Source: Bacillus sp. 103mf
GTDB lineage: Bacteria; Bacillota; Bacilli; Bacillales; Bacillaceae_G
DNA length: 64,000 nt
Reading direction: 5' to 3'
Assembly: GCF_900116295.1 (NCBI RefSeq)
Contig: NZ_FPAF01000001.1
Location: 558,001-622,000, forward strand
Shown here: one piece after another, positions 19,821-28,566 of the stretch
Numbering within the stretch: the first letter of the stretch is position 1
Layout of the letters: each line of letters starts with the position of its first letter
Program-made: the position numbers and the translations under genes
The notes under the pieces: generated by a model
What the model saw: only the letters and a program-made list of their open reading frames with translations
Databases searched by the model: none
What the model was told of the DNA's origin: nothing

Positions 19821-20489
19821 TCATTTCGCTAAAAACATTTCGAAGCGATCTACATCATTATCGTGACCGATAACGATTAAAATATCTCCCATTTGAACAT
19901 TTTCTGTCGCACGCGGTGAAACAAGAACTTCCTTCCCACGCTTAATTGCTACAATGTTCAATCCAAACTTCGCACGAATATCTAATTCGATCAATGAATG
20001 ACCATTTATCTTTTCGCTTGCAATAATCTCAACAATACTATGTTCATCTGAAAGTTCTAAATAGTCCAAAACGCTACTTGAGGCAATATTATTGGCGATT
20101 CTTTTTCCCATATCGCGCTCAGGGTGAACAATTTGATCTGCTCCAATTTTTCGAAGAACTTTTTCATGATAATCATTTTGTGCTTTTACAGTAATATTTT
20201 TTACACCTAGTTCTTTCAAAATAAGCGTTGTTAAAATACTTGATTGAATATTATCTCCAATTGCAATAACTACATGATCAAAGTTTCGAATACCAAGACT
20301 TTTTAATACCATCTCATCTGTAGAATCCGCAATTACAGCATGAGATGCAATATTTGCAAACTCATTTATACGCTCTTCATCCATATCAATCGCCATAACT
20401 TCCATTCCTAATTGCGCTAATTCCCGGCAAATACTACCACCAAATCGTCCAAGACCAATAACAGCAAATTCTTTTTCTTTCGTACTCAC
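19821..20489 (-). CDS. ktrC: Potassium uptake regulatory subunit KtrC
   Basis: Cytoplasmic RCK gating ring of a Ktr potassium transporter. The RCK_N Rossmann domain has IGLGRFGGSICREL at residues 11-24, for ATP/ADP binding. A C-terminal RCK_C domain (about 140-222) is the known c-di-AMP site in this family. 222 residues; start GTG at 20489 behind GGAGG. Its location convergent with rnjA equals ykqB (ktrC) in B. subtilis. The membrane partner KtrD is not in the window. Confidence 0.92.
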   Translation of the reverse strand: MSTKEKEFAVIGLGRFGGSICRELAQLGMEVMAIDMDEERINEFANIASHAVIADSTDEMVLKSLGIRNFDHVVIAIGDNIQSSILTTLILKELGVKNITVKAQNDYHEKVLRKIGADQIVHPERDMGKRIANNIASSSVLDYLELSDEHSIVEIIASEKINGHSLIELDIRAKFGLNIVAIKRGKEVLVSPRATENVQMGDILIVIGHDNDVDRFEMFLAK

Positions 20490-20516
20490 ACAAATTCCTC
20501 CAGTAATATCAAATCA

Positions 20517-20780
20517 TATCAAGTAAAACTTTTATCGGTGGAATTTCTTTATCTCCCACCTATCCTCTTTAACTTTTCAAAAACGTGATGTGAAGGTTTT
20601 GCTCTCTTTACATCAGGACCAACTATCATTGTAGCATATTTTATAAAGTGAAACTTATATCGCTGTTTTTTATTTCCATTGATGAAAAGGAAAGCTCTCA
20701 TCAAATAGGCACACACCAGCAGTTATATCTATCTTCTTCAAATTCCTCACACTCTTGAGGTAAGGGTCACCCTCGGTACA
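20517..20780 (+). repeat. Two tandem diverged copies of the GTGAAACTTCC repeat family
   Basis: The first part starts ATCAAGTAAAACTTTTATCGG with a GGTGG/CCACC pair, the second TATAAAGTGAAACTTATATCG and ends near CTTGAGGTAAGGGTCACCCTC. Both have the left-end sequence of this family and neither has an open frame. They fill most of the gap between ktrC and the next gene. Confidence 0.45.
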
Positions 20781-20807
20781 AATGCTATATTGATTGCCTC
20801 TCCATTC

Positions 20808-21674
20808 TTATTTCTGCTTTTGAATATAAAAAAATTGCTGTAAATAAAAAGTAAGCATACATACTAACATACCAAAGATAAATATATTTCCAAATGAACT
20901 GAACGTTTGAAATACAAATATTAAAGTTTCTTGTCCAAAAAAAGCAAATAGTAAATTTATAAAAGCAAATAATATCGCAAACTGATAGTGGTGCTGATGA
21001 AATAAATAATGGGTCGCTCCTAAAAAGCCAACAAAAGAAACAATGAACACCCACCACATTTCAATCATCTTTTGCCACCCTACTATCTCATACCCGTTCA
21101 CAACAATAGCAATTGCTCCTATAACAACCATAGTTGGAACGCTCCAAAATAGAGCCCACTTTCGAAAGAATAATACCGCATTCCTGTCTTCTCGTTTATG
21201 TGCGCAATACGTTAAAAAAGTAGCGCTTATGTATAAGACCGATACAATTGTTAGAATAATAATTAACCAAAAATGAAGCTGATAATACTCATGCTCTATA
21301 TTCGTAACAATTGCAGCTAACAACCCTGGAATACATATGCCAGTATACCCTTCCACCAATGCCTTATTCCAAAACACCATATTACCAATTCGAATTCCTA
21401 ATAACATAAAAATAATGGCCCCAAGGATAAATAAAGTCATTTTATTTCCTACTAAACTCGTTGAAAAAGCGATTAATCCAACAAATAAGAATAAAGCGAA
21501 TGCATTCATAATTTCTGCTACAGGTGATAAATACTCTCTCACCCACTCATATGTGTTCGTATAGTTTTCTTTTTTCGCTATACAATATGTATAAAAACTA
21601 ACACCAAAATAAATTGCTGCTACAATTACATATGTATATAAAAAGAAACATAGTATAGTACTTCCGATTTGCAC
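20808..21674 (-). CDS. Polytopic membrane protein, CydB-like
   Basis: A 288-residue protein with eight or nine predicted transmembrane segments spread over its full length. The helix pattern and segments such as EMWWVFIVSFVGFLGATHYL recall subunit II of cytochrome bd oxidases, but it is shorter than a standard CydB and no subunit I gene is adjacent, so a role in respiration is only a suggestion. The GTG start at 21674 has AGGGG five bases upstream. It has its own space with no partner genes. Confidence 0.65.
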   Translation of the reverse strand: MQIGSTILCFFLYTYVIVAAIYFGVSFYTYCIAKKENYTNTYEWVREYLSPVAEIMNAFALFLFVGLIAFSTSLVGNKMTLFILGAIIFMLLGIRIGNMVFWNKALVEGYTGICIPGLLAAIVTNIEHEYYQLHFWLIIILTIVSVLYISATFLTYCAHKREDRNAVLFFRKWALFWSVPTMVVIGAIAIVVNGYEIVGWQKMIEMWWVFIVSFVGFLGATHYLFHQHHYQFAILFAFINLLFAFFGQETLIFVFQTFSSFGNIFIFGMLVCMLTFYLQQFFYIQKQK

Positions 21675-21741
21675 ACTATCCCCTACCTTTTTCTCTATGT
21701 ACCATATTGATTTTACACAATTTTCATATAAAATGTAAACT

Positions 21742-21770
21742 AAAAACCCCCCTGTTACAAGGGAGGTTTT
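21742..21770 (-). terminator. Terminator after ykuV
   Basis: AAAACC-CCCT and AGGG-GGTTTT flank GTTACA (one mismatch). It follows the ykuV stop directly. Confidence 0.65.
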
Positions 21771-21773
21771 CCT

Positions 21774-22232
21774 TTATTCAGCTGTTTTTTCAGCTTCATC
21801 AAGAACGCGATTTACTCGTTTTGTTAACATTTGCATACCACTACCGCCCGCTTGGAAATGGCGCAATACACCGTTTTTATCAAACACGTAATATGCTGGT
21901 ACATATTGATTCTCAAAAGAGTCTGTAATCGCATGCTTATTGTCTACCAAAATGGGCTGTACAATACCGTGCTCCTCTGCCACTGCTTTCACTTTTTCAA
22001 GATCTAAATCTTCTTCTGAACGCGGCATATGTACAGCAATTACATTTAATTTATCTTTATAGTTATCACGGAATTCATTAATACTCGGCATTGCTTCTTT
22101 ACATAAATGACAGCTAACAGACCAAAAATGAATCAATGTTGGTTTATCGCCAATTAGCGCTTCCTTGACTACTTCTCCATTTAGTACAGTCGTTGCTCCT
22201 TCTAAGGAAGGCATTGGTTCACGTAATTTCAT
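21774..22232 (-). CDS. ykuV: Thioredoxin-like thiol-disulfide oxidoreductase YkuV
   Basis: A soluble TlpA/redoxin-type thioredoxin-fold protein. The redox motif is SCHLCKEAM with Cys41 and Cys44, and the cis-Pro region is NQYVPAYYVF. The sequence follows B. subtilis YkuV, including the family-specific AGGSGMQMLTKRVNRVL near the C-terminus. No signal peptide, so it acts in the cytoplasm. It lies downstream of the peroxiredoxin ykuU on the same strand, separated by a 72-base gap with a hairpin, and probably reduces that enzyme or related substrates. Confidence 0.93.
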   Translation of the reverse strand: MKLREPMPSLEGATTVLNGEVVKEALIGDKPTLIHFWSVSCHLCKEAMPSINEFRDNYKDKLNVIAVHMPRSEEDLDLEKVKAVAEEHGIVQPILVDNKHAITDSFENQYVPAYYVFDKNGVLRHFQAGGSGMQMLTKRVNRVLDEAEKTAE

Positions 22233-22259
22233 AACATTTCCCCCTTATATATGTAGAGA

Positions 22260-22287
22260 AAGGTCTAACAACAATTTGCTAGACCTT
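22260..22287 (-). promoter_or_regulatory. Hairpin between ykuU and ykuV
   Basis: AGGTCTA pairs with TAGACCT across a 12-base loop within the 72-base gap. No long T-run follows on the minus strand, so it may be a partial terminator or stability element rather than a full stop. Confidence 0.45.
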
Positions 22288-22304
22288 GTTCACTCATTCA
22301 AAAA

Positions 22305-22853
22305 TTAAACGTTTAAAGTCGCTTGACCTGGTTTCCAGTTTGCTGGGCAAAGTCCGCCAGTTTGAAGCGCTTGAAGAACACGGATTACTTCGTCAACTTC
22401 ACGTCCAATGTTATTATGATGTACAACTTGATACATTAATTCGCCTTCTGGGCTAATAATGAATAGACCACGAAGTGCGATCCCTTCTTCTTCAAGTAAT
22501 ACGCCATATTCACGAGATACTACATGATTTGTATCAGCAGCTAATGGATATTTTAACTCACCTAAACCGTTTTTCGTACGATCAGTGTTAATCCACGCTA
22601 AATGAGTATGGATTGTGTCAGTTGATACACCAATTACTTCTGCATCTAAATCTTCGAACTCATCATAACGATCAGAAAGGGCGATAATTTCTGTTGGACA
22701 TACGAAAGTGAAATCCATTGGATAGAAGAAAAGCACTGTCCATTTGTCTTGTTTCATAACTTCTTCAAGGCTTACTTTACCGAATTCTTTGTTTGGCATA
22801 ACAGCGTCCATCTCAAAGCGTGGAGCCTGTTTTGCTACCATACGTTCTGCCAT
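22305..22853 (-). CDS. ykuU: 2-Cys peroxiredoxin YkuU
   Basis: Typical 2-Cys peroxiredoxin (AhpC/Prx1 type) that reduces hydrogen peroxide and organic peroxides. The peroxidatic Cys52 lies in YPMDFTFVCPTE and the resolving Cys in GGLCPANWKPG near the C-terminus, with a conserved Arg in the middle. The frame extends upstream to a TTG at 22862, but GGAGG is placed for the ATG at 22853 (MAERMVAKQAP), giving 182 residues. Paired with ykuV, as in B. subtilis. Confidence 0.95.
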   Translation of the reverse strand: MAERMVAKQAPRFEMDAVMPNKEFGKVSLEEVMKQDKWTVLFFYPMDFTFVCPTEIIALSDRYDEFEDLDAEVIGVSTDTIHTHLAWINTDRTKNGLGELKYPLAADTNHVVSREYGVLLEEEGIALRGLFIISPEGELMYQVVHHNNIGREVDEVIRVLQALQTGGLCPANWKPGQATLNV

Positions 22854-23017
22854 ATGTACCAACCTCCGTTAATTTTTAGTCATATATTGTATTATATAGG
22901 AAAAAATAGTTTTTAGTCAATGTCATTTAATAATTATTATAAAATAACCAACTATTAACTCTTTCCCCCACCTACCATTATAAAGTATTGTGCTAGAATT
23001 ACAAAAAAAAATGTACT

Positions 23018-23406
23018 ATATAAATACAAATTAAAAAATCGACATAAAACCCTCTTTCTTTTTAAGTGGGCGAGAGCATCTGGCCATGCATAGAAGCGGT
23101 CAGGGCCTTTTTTTGCCACATGCAAGGTTTAAAACAAAAGGAGAAAGCAAGTAGCGGGCATGTTGTATTCTGCATAGCAGCGACTTATAAAGAAAAGCGG
23201 AGGCGGCTCGCTCAGAACAAGAGGGGGATGGAGCTTCTGACATAGAGGTGCTTTTTGCCTCGGCGGAAGACGCGAAGCCACCGACTGTTCTAGACGCTGG
23301 AGCTGGATCATAAAGAAAGGCGAAGCCGACTGTTTAGGCCCGTTGGCTAAGGTTCTAGGAGGCAGAGCTAGACAAAGATGTTGAAAAATTAAAATGGGTA
23401 TATATA
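23018..23406 (+). repeat. bcr1-like repeat copy 2, longest, with internal insert
   Basis: It starts TATAAATACAAATTAAAAAATCGACATAAAACCC and holds the shared core (GAGAGCATCTGGCCATGCAT, GCAAGGTTTAAAACAAAAGG). After GACTTATAAAG it carries about 200 extra bases, GC-richer than its surroundings (GGCGGCTCGCTCAGAACAAG, GAAGACGCGAAGCCACCGAC, CGCTGGAGCTGGATC). It then returns to GAGCTAGACAAAGATG and the AT-rich right end shared with copy 1. The rest of 22863-23017 is AT-rich with no gene. Confidence 0.75.
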
Positions 23407-23427
23407 GACCACGAAAATTTTATTATA

Positions 23428-23458
23428 CAAAAAAGGAACAGGCATTACACCCTGTTCC
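23428..23458 (-). terminator. Terminator overlapping the dapL stop codon
   Basis: On the minus strand GGAACAGG-loop-CCTGTTCC is followed by TTTTTTG. The stop codon of dapL lies inside the loop side of the hairpin, so the last codons form part of the stem. Confidence 0.85.
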
Positions 23459-24575
23459 CTTTCCATTTTACGTATGTTGTTAAAAATAGAATCGCTTTTT
23501 CAATTGCTGATTCACCCGGCTGTAATTTCGCATGATGTAGACCATATTCAGATTCGACACCGAGCCAAAACATAAAACCTGGAATCTCACGCAGCATATA
23601 TCCGAAATCTTCTCCTGTCATCGCTTCTGTGCAAGTGATAACATTCATATCTGTATGTTCGTCCGTAAACTCCATAAATTCCTTCGTTAACGTTTCATCG
23701 TTATATACTTGGTGATACATCGCTCCGTAATCAATATGCGCTGTACACTCAAAAGACGTTTCGATTCCAGTAACAATTGCTTCAATTCGTCCCTTTACTC
23801 GTTTCATAGATTCAACAGATAATGTACGAATCGTTCCTTCTAAACGAGCCTTTTCTGCAATAATATTCTGTACCGTTCCACCAGTAATTTTTCCGATTGT
23901 AATAACTGCACTATCTAGCGGATTCACATTGCGACTAATAACAGATTGTAGCTGTGTGACAAGATGGCTTGCGGCAACAATCATATCGTTTGCTGTATGC
24001 GGATATGCTGCATGTCCACCTTTCCCTTTCAAATCAATGTATAACTCGGATGTATTCGCAAAAAGCAATCCCTCTTTTGTCGCAATTGATCCAACTGGAT
24101 ATTCTGGTGCAATATGAAGCCCAAGAATCATATCTGGTTTCCATGCTTCTAACTCTTCACTTTGTAATAGTGGAAGAGCACCACCCGGCCCTTCCTCAGC
24201 TGGTTGAAAAATAAAAACAAGATCATCATCAATTCGCTCTGTAACAAAAGCTGTTAATAACCCAAGACCAATTGTTGTATGCATATCATGCCCGCATGCG
24301 TGCATCATCCCTTCATGTAATGAGGCAAATTCATATCCTGTCTCTTCCGTAATTGGAAGTCCGTCAATATCAGCACGATAACCAATTGTTTTTTCTGGAT
24401 TACGGCCATGTACTTTTACAATGACACCTGTTTTCCATGTCTTTACTTCCATATACTCACTCGGAAGGGTATTTATATAGTTTAAAATATATTGCTGTGT
24501 TTTCCATTCTTGAAAACCAAGCTCTGGAATTTGATGTAAATCTCTGCGCATTTGAATAAATTTATTTATCATCAT
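23445..24575 (-). CDS. dapL: N-acetyldiaminopimelate deacetylase
   Basis: M20 family metallopeptidase-like enzyme (YkuR) that removes acetate from N-acetyl-LL-diaminopimelate in the acetylase branch of lysine and cell-wall synthesis. Metal-site motifs: [12 protein letters not shown] (about 89-100), with the general base in the EEGPGG segment (about 132-137), and HHAKLQPGE near the C-terminus. 376 residues, no signal peptide, cytoplasmic. GGTGGTG precedes the ATG at 24575. Downstream of dapH with a hairpin between; the remaining transaminase step is probably PatA at 52.5 kb. Confidence 0.93.
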   Translation of the reverse strand: MMINKFIQMRRDLHQIPELGFQEWKTQQYILNYINTLPSEYMEVKTWKTGVIVKVHGRNPEKTIGYRADIDGLPITEETGYEFASLHEGMMHACGHDMHTTIGLGLLTAFVTERIDDDLVFIFQPAEEGPGGALPLLQSEELEAWKPDMILGLHIAPEYPVGSIATKEGLLFANTSELYIDLKGKGGHAAYPHTANDMIVAASHLVTQLQSVISRNVNPLDSAVITIGKITGGTVQNIIAEKARLEGTIRTLSVESMKRVKGRIEAIVTGIETSFECTAHIDYGAMYHQVYNDETLTKEFMEFTDEHTDMNVITCTEAMTGEDFGYMLREIPGFMFWLGVESEYGLHHAKLQPGESAIEKAILFLTTYVKWKGNRV

Positions 24576-24593
24576 CGTTTCACCACCATTGAT

Positions 24594-24632
24594 AAAAAGC
24601 GTAAGAGCCTACAAGCCCTTACGCTTTCTTTT
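24594..24632 (-). terminator. Hairpin between dapH and dapL
   Basis: AAAGCGTAAG pairs perfectly with CTTACGCTTT across 12 bases; on the minus strand TTTTTATC follows. It would at least attenuate read-through from dapH into dapL. Confidence 0.75.
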
Positions 24633-25355
24633 TTATTCTTCTGGATTCAGTTGACGAAGCTCTTGTTTAATTTCTGTTTTTGCTTTAGTTTTTTCGTCAA
24701 TTTCTTTAATAACACGCGCTGGCGTTCCTGCAACAACTGTGTATGGTGGTACATCTTCTGTTACAACTGCACCAGCTGCAACAACTGCACCTTTACCTAC
24801 TGTAACACCTTCTAGAACTACTACGTTTGCACCAATTACAACATCATCTTCAACGATAACTGGTTTTGCAGAAGGTGGCTCGATAACGCCTGCAAGTACA
24901 GCACCAGCTCCAACGTGACAGTTCTTACCTACCGTTGCACGCCCACCAAGCACTGCATTCATATCAATCATTGAACCTTCACCAATTACAGCACCAATGT
25001 TAATTGTTGCGTTCATCATAATAACTGCATTATCACCAATTTCAACTTGGTCACGAATAATAGCACCTGGTTCAATACGTGCCTTAATACCTTTTAAGTC
25101 AAGCATTGGAATTGCCGAGTTACGACGATCATTTTCTACAACGTAATCTACAACATGTTTTTTATTTTCTTCAAGGATTGTCTTAATTTCAGACCATTCT
25201 CCAAATAATACGCCTGATTTTTTATTTACAAATGCTTGTACTGTTTCTGGGAATGTAATTTCTTTTAAATCCCCTTTTATGTATACCTTTACAGGAGTTT
25301 TCTTCTCACTTTTTTGAATAAACGAGATAATCTCGTTTGCATCCATCATCTTCAT
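24633..25355 (-). CDS. dapH: Tetrahydrodipicolinate N-acetyltransferase
   Basis: Acetyl-CoA-dependent enzyme that opens the acetylated diaminopimelate route (YkuQ/DapH). A 90-residue alpha/beta N-terminal domain ([16 protein letters not shown]) is followed by a left-handed parallel beta-helix of hexapeptide repeats from about residue 90, with signatures such as [22 protein letters not shown] and [19 protein letters not shown] (residue pattern [LIV]-G-x4). 240 residues, trimeric in the family. GGAGG lies before the ATG at 25355. Confidence 0.95.
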   Translation of the reverse strand: MKMMDANEIISFIQKSEKKTPVKVYIKGDLKEITFPETVQAFVNKKSGVLFGEWSEIKTILEENKKHVVDYVVENDRRNSAIPMLDLKGIKARIEPGAIIRDQVEIGDNAVIMMNATINIGAVIGEGSMIDMNAVLGGRATVGKNCHVGAGAVLAGVIEPPSAKPVIVEDDVVIGANVVVLEGVTVGKGAVVAAGAVVTEDVPPYTVVAGTPARVIKEIDEKTKAKTEIKQELRQLNPEE

Positions 25356-25426
25356 GCTTGTTGCCTCCTAAATCCATTTATACTGTTACTCTACCAAACG
25401 AAAAGACTCCTCGCAAGAAAATAATC

Positions 25427-26284
25427 TTATTTTTCTGCTTGAATTTCTTCAATAATATCTAAAAACGCCTGCACTTGTTTTAATTGTCGAGCCGATTCAC
25501 TTGTTAATAACCACGTTTCTCTCGTCAGTTGTACTGGAGTTTTATATGTCTTTTCCCTTACTTCTTTTAAAACAGTAGAGGGCAAAAGTGCATAACCAAT
25601 ACCATTTAAAACAAGTTGCTTACATGTTTCAATTTGATCGACAACAATCGTACGTTTAGGGGGATTAGAAAATAAACCATACCACCAATTTTGGATTTGT
25701 CCATAATATGTCGAATCACTTTTAAATTGAATAAACGGTCTATTGGTGTCTTTTAACATGGAAATATCCTTAATTTCCGTATCAACTAAATACAACTCAT
25801 CTTCAAACAATTGTTGTTTATATCCTTTATATTCTTGTGTCCCTCGCAAAATTGCAACATGAACATCACCTTCGTAAAAATGATTTTGCACTTCACTGCT
25901 CCACCCTGTGAAGAGAGAAATTTTTACAAATGGATACTTTTGTACAAACATTTTTAAAACTGGCGGCAACCAATATTGTCCAATGACAGAGGCAACAGCA
26001 ATCTTTAACGTACCGTATGTTTCTGTTTGAAAAGTTGCTAATTCGCTCTTAATTGCTTCCTCTCTTTGCAACATATCTTTAGCATAATTCGCCACCTTCT
26101 CGCCTTCTGGTGTAATCGTTAGTCCTTTTTGAGAGCGAATAAAAAACTTCATCCCCCATTGTTTTTCCATCGATTGTAGCCTTTGACTAAGCGCTGGTTG
26201 TGATACAAATAAACGCTCAGAAGCCTTTCGCATATTTAACTCTTGTGCTAAGATAACCATCATCTGAAAATCATCAATTTGCAA
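25427..26284 (-). CDS. ccpC: LysR-type regulator CcpC
   Basis: LysR family regulator that in B. subtilis represses citB and citZ in response to citrate. The N-terminal winged HTH (about 1-60) reads LNMRKASERLFVSQPALSQRLQ; the effector domain occupies about 90-285. The TTG start at 26284 behind GAAGGGG gives MQIDDFQMMVILAQ, matching the family N-terminus. Position next to darB and dapH equals ykuM in B. subtilis, but the flavodoxin genes ykuNOP that separate ccpC from dapH there are absent here. Confidence 0.88.
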   Translation of the reverse strand: MQIDDFQMMVILAQELNMRKASERLFVSQPALSQRLQSMEKQWGMKFFIRSQKGLTITPEGEKVANYAKDMLQREEAIKSELATFQTETYGTLKIAVASVIGQYWLPPVLKMFVQKYPFVKISLFTGWSSEVQNHFYEGDVHVAILRGTQEYKGYKQQLFEDELYLVDTEIKDISMLKDTNRPFIQFKSDSTYYGQIQNWWYGLFSNPPKRTIVVDQIETCKQLVLNGIGYALLPSTVLKEVREKTYKTPVQLTRETWLLTSESARQLKQVQAFLDIIEEIQAEK

Positions 26285-26317
26285 TGTTTTCCCCTTCTTT
26301 CGTTACAACTGAACGAT

Positions 26318-26353
26318 AAAAGCGACTTCTTCTTTCAGTTGAAGTCGCCTTTT
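26318..26353 (-). terminator. Terminator after darB
   Basis: AAAAGCGACTTC and GAAGTCGC-CTTTT form a stem of 8-12 bp across an 11-base loop; on the minus strand it ends in TTTTATCG. It separates darB from ccpC. Confidence 0.8.
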
Positions 26354-26359
26354 CCAACA

Positions 26360-26803
26360 TTATCGATTAAATCGTCTTACTGTTTTATTTAGTAATTTTA
26401 AAATTGCCCGGCGCGTCAAAATCCCTTCAAAATATCCTTCATCGTTCTCAACACATACAAACGGATGATCAATCGTCACCTCTAGTGCTTTTGAAAATGA
26501 ATCCTGTAACTTCAGACGTGGAATGTCACCCTTCATTACACTTTCTACTTTCATATCCTCTAATTTTTCAAACTCAATACGCTCTAGCCCTAAAATACCG
26601 TCCAAAATCATTGCTGTACTTACTAATCCATGCAATTTGTACATCGGATCTAATACTGGAATTGCTGAATAACCAGATTTTACCAAAACAAGCAAAGCAT
26701 GCTCCAAACTATTTCTAATTTGAACATGAGCTACTTTTTCCGATGAAATCATTAAGTCTTTTACAAAAACTTGTTGAAACTCTTCTTTCGGAATGCTAAT
26801 CAT
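26360..26803 (-). CDS. darB: c-di-AMP-binding CBS protein DarB (CbpB)
   Basis: A stand-alone protein with two CBS domains (roughly residues 10-70 and 75-140), as in B. subtilis YkuL/DarB. That protein binds c-di-AMP and, when unliganded, activates the (p)ppGpp synthetase Rel and pyruvate carboxylase. The motif SGYSAIPVLDPMYKLHGLVS marks the first CBS. A GTG five codons upstream sits inside the GGGGG ribosome binding site, so the ATG at 26803 is chosen; this gives 147 residues, the B. subtilis length. Confidence 0.9.
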   Translation of the reverse strand: MISIPKEEFQQVFVKDLMISSEKVAHVQIRNSLEHALLVLVKSGYSAIPVLDPMYKLHGLVSTAMILDGILGLERIEFEKLEDMKVESVMKGDIPRLKLQDSFSKALEVTIDHPFVCVENDEGYFEGILTRRAILKLLNKTVRRFNR

Positions 26804-27022
26804 ATTAATATCCCCCACTTTAACTCATTCTAACAAGTAGCAATTGTAAACCAATCGTAAAAAAACAATTCATTCAAGTAATGCTCTACTTTCTCAATTC
26901 TATTTTTAGTTTATGACAGCGTTTACACATTATTATTTGTCCTTATTTTCTTATTATAAAAATAAATAATCACAGTTCATTTTACCATAGAAACAAAAGA
27001 AAAGACCACCATTCTGGCAGCC

Positions 27023-27214
27023 TTAATATCCTTCATTTTTCAGCCGAGCAAATAAGTTTGTAACCTGTTTATAATGAGATATATCTGTTTTCTTTCGTCC
27101 AGTTTCGATATCAGAAAGTTCAACGGAAAGTATTTCACTCGCATAATTTTGCCGAAACAACACATCTAACAATAAGTTTTGTTCTTCTTTCGTTAAATCA
27201 ATTTCTCTACTCAT
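27023..27214 (-). CDS. abbA: Anti-AbrB protein AbbA
   Basis: A 63-residue acidic protein with the pattern LTKEEQNLLLDVLFRQNYAS and LSDIETGRK, close to B. subtilis AbbA, which under Spo0A control binds the DNA-binding face of AbrB and relieves repression. Its position between ykuK and darB is also that of B. subtilis abbA (ykzF), which supports the call given the short length. GGGGAGGAG precedes the ATG at 27214. Confidence 0.78.
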   Translation of the reverse strand: MSREIDLTKEEQNLLLDVLFRQNYASEILSVELSDIETGRKKTDISHYKQVTNLFARLKNEGY

Positions 27215-27300
27215 TTTCTCCTCCCCTTGTTCAACCGTCCTTATTATTTATTATACAAAATATTCCTTTTATTTAATAGATTGAAAATTTAGCACAAAAA

Positions 27301-27819
27301 TTATTTCGTGTACCGATTAGCATAGCTAAAAGCCGCATATGCATCCGGTTTAATCTTAGGAATTAATCCCATTGCTGTAATTTTATTTGTCATATCTAAA
27401 ATAAACTCTCTCGTTAAACCGTATTTCCCAATATCCAAATGAATCTCCATAACAAATTCAGCACCTTCTCCGCGGTATGGATAAAGAATATCCCACAGCT
27501 GTTGTATTCGCTTAGGTGTAAATAAACAAGCAATCTCTTGGCTAAATTGTGTTTCCAAATAAATTTTCTCTCGTAAACTCGGGGGCTTTCGCTTTATTGT
27601 TTGGTGGTATAAACACCCCCATGCCCCTTTTCCAACTCGATGCAAATGAATAGCTGTAATAAAACGTGTATCATTTTGATGTACTTGTGAATCTGTTCCA
27701 ATTGACAATCGATACATATTACGCGGTGCACTTTGAATAAAATGACAAATCCTTGAGAATACAGCTTCAAAACTCATGTTTCGCTCTGATAAATTATAAA
27801 ATTGATATTCTCCGCCCAT
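27301..27819 (-). CDS. ykuK: YkuK, RNase H-like DUF458 protein
   Basis: A 172-residue soluble protein with the DUF458/YkuK signature LSIGTDSQVH (about 39-48, first Asp of an RNase H-like fold), followed by FITAIHLHRVGKGAWGCLY and a conserved EIHLDIG near residue 130. Biochemical activity is unproven. The frame extends to 27861, but AGAAGGGACG precedes the ATG at 27819 (MGGEYQFYNLSE), giving the same length as B. subtilis YkuK. A zinc-ribbon gene lies 74 bases upstream on the same strand. Confidence 0.85.
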   Translation of the reverse strand: MGGEYQFYNLSERNMSFEAVFSRICHFIQSAPRNMYRLSIGTDSQVHQNDTRFITAIHLHRVGKGAWGCLYHQTIKRKPPSLREKIYLETQFSQEIACLFTPKRIQQLWDILYPYRGEGAEFVMEIHLDIGKYGLTREFILDMTNKITAMGLIPKIKPDAYAAFSYANRYTK

Positions 27820-27893
27820 ATAGTCACGTCCCTTCTCATAGACAGACTTTCGCATTCTCATTGTATGGGACAGAGTAACAAAATATGTCTTAC

Positions 27894-28043
27894 TTATCCC
27901 TTGCTCGTTTCAATATTCCGGATTAAATATGTACAAAATGGACATTTGAAAATAACATTTTGATTAGATTGCGCTGTTAATACATGTGTAATCTCTGATT
28001 GTCTATGACACTTTGGACATACAACAACAGGCATTTTTTCCAT
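27894..28043 (-). CDS. 49-residue zinc-ribbon microprotein
   Basis: A small ORF behind a textbook AAAAAGGAGGTG start at 28043. The peptide reads MEKMPVVVCPKCHRQSEI and later KCPFCTYLIRN: two CPxC-type knuckles (Cys9/Cys12 and Cys34/Cys37) spaced 21 residues apart, the layout of a rubredoxin-like zinc ribbon. It lies upstream of ykuK. No named family came to mind and I know of no counterpart at this place in B. subtilis. Confidence 0.75.
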   Translation of the reverse strand: MEKMPVVVCPKCHRQSEITHVLTAQSNQNVIFKCPFCTYLIRNIETSKG

Positions 28044-28197
28044 TTTTCTCACCTCCTTTTTACGCTACTTACGAATGGATCTCTATCTCAAAATAAAGTA
28101 AGAGCTTCCCATCAGTTCGTTTAAGAATGATCCTTTTGATGGAATTTTCACTTTATAGAATGTGTTATCAGTGTAGGACTAGAGAGAGAATATTATT

Positions 28198-28288
28198 CAG
28201 CATATAAAGTGAAACTTCCATCTATCTTCTTCACTTCTCTCTGAATCTTGAGGTGGGGGTCTTACTGCCCTCGAATAGCGGGATAAAA
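28198..28288 (+). repeat. Intergenic repeat, GTGAAACTTCC/GCGGGATAAA family
   Basis: It runs from CATATAAAGTGAAACTTCCATC to TCGAATAGCGGGATAAAA and contains CTTGAGGTGGGGGTCTTACTG, nearly the same as the segments at 16.5, 40.6 and 54.8 kb. At about 90 bases it is a compact copy. The rest of 28044-28330 is AT-rich apart from a terminator. Confidence 0.65.
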
Positions 28289-28325
28289 AAAGAAGGTGCC
28301 TTCATTCTGAGGCACCTTCTTTTTA
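28286..28325 (-). terminator. Terminator after ykuJ
   Basis: AAAAGAAGGTGCCT and AGGCACCTTCTTTT flank an eight-base loop. It abuts the ykuJ stop codon and the right end of the repeat. Confidence 0.9.
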
Positions 28326-28329
28326 TGTA

Positions 28330-28566
28330 TCAAGAAAGAATGTCGTAAATTTCGATTGCAACCATATCAATATTATCGAATTGATATACTTGTGGTTTTT
28401 CTCCTTGTTGATACACTTCTAGCTCGTACATATCGCTTTTATCAAAATATTTTACGCTACATTTGCGTTCACCGTTCACTTCAAAATAGCGTTGTGCTAC
28501 TTCGCCGCTTTCAGCTTGTTCTTTTAGACTAACAAGACGAGTTAAAATTCCTTGGAGCAGAGACAT
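28330..28566 (-). CDS. ykuJ: YkuJ family protein (DUF1797)
   Basis: A 78-residue protein beginning MSLLQGILTRLVSLKEQAES, with ERKCSVKYFDKSDMYELEVY in the middle, typical of the YkuJ/DUF1797 family of small alpha/beta proteins of unknown function. The frame is open back to 28737, but AAAGGGGAG lies before the ATG at 28566 and the upstream part is not conserved-looking. Gene order ykuJ-ykuK-abbA-darB-ccpC agrees with B. subtilis. Confidence 0.85.
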   Translation of the reverse strand: MSLLQGILTRLVSLKEQAESGEVAQRYFEVNGERKCSVKYFDKSDMYELEVYQQGEKPQVYQFDNIDMVAIEIYDILS

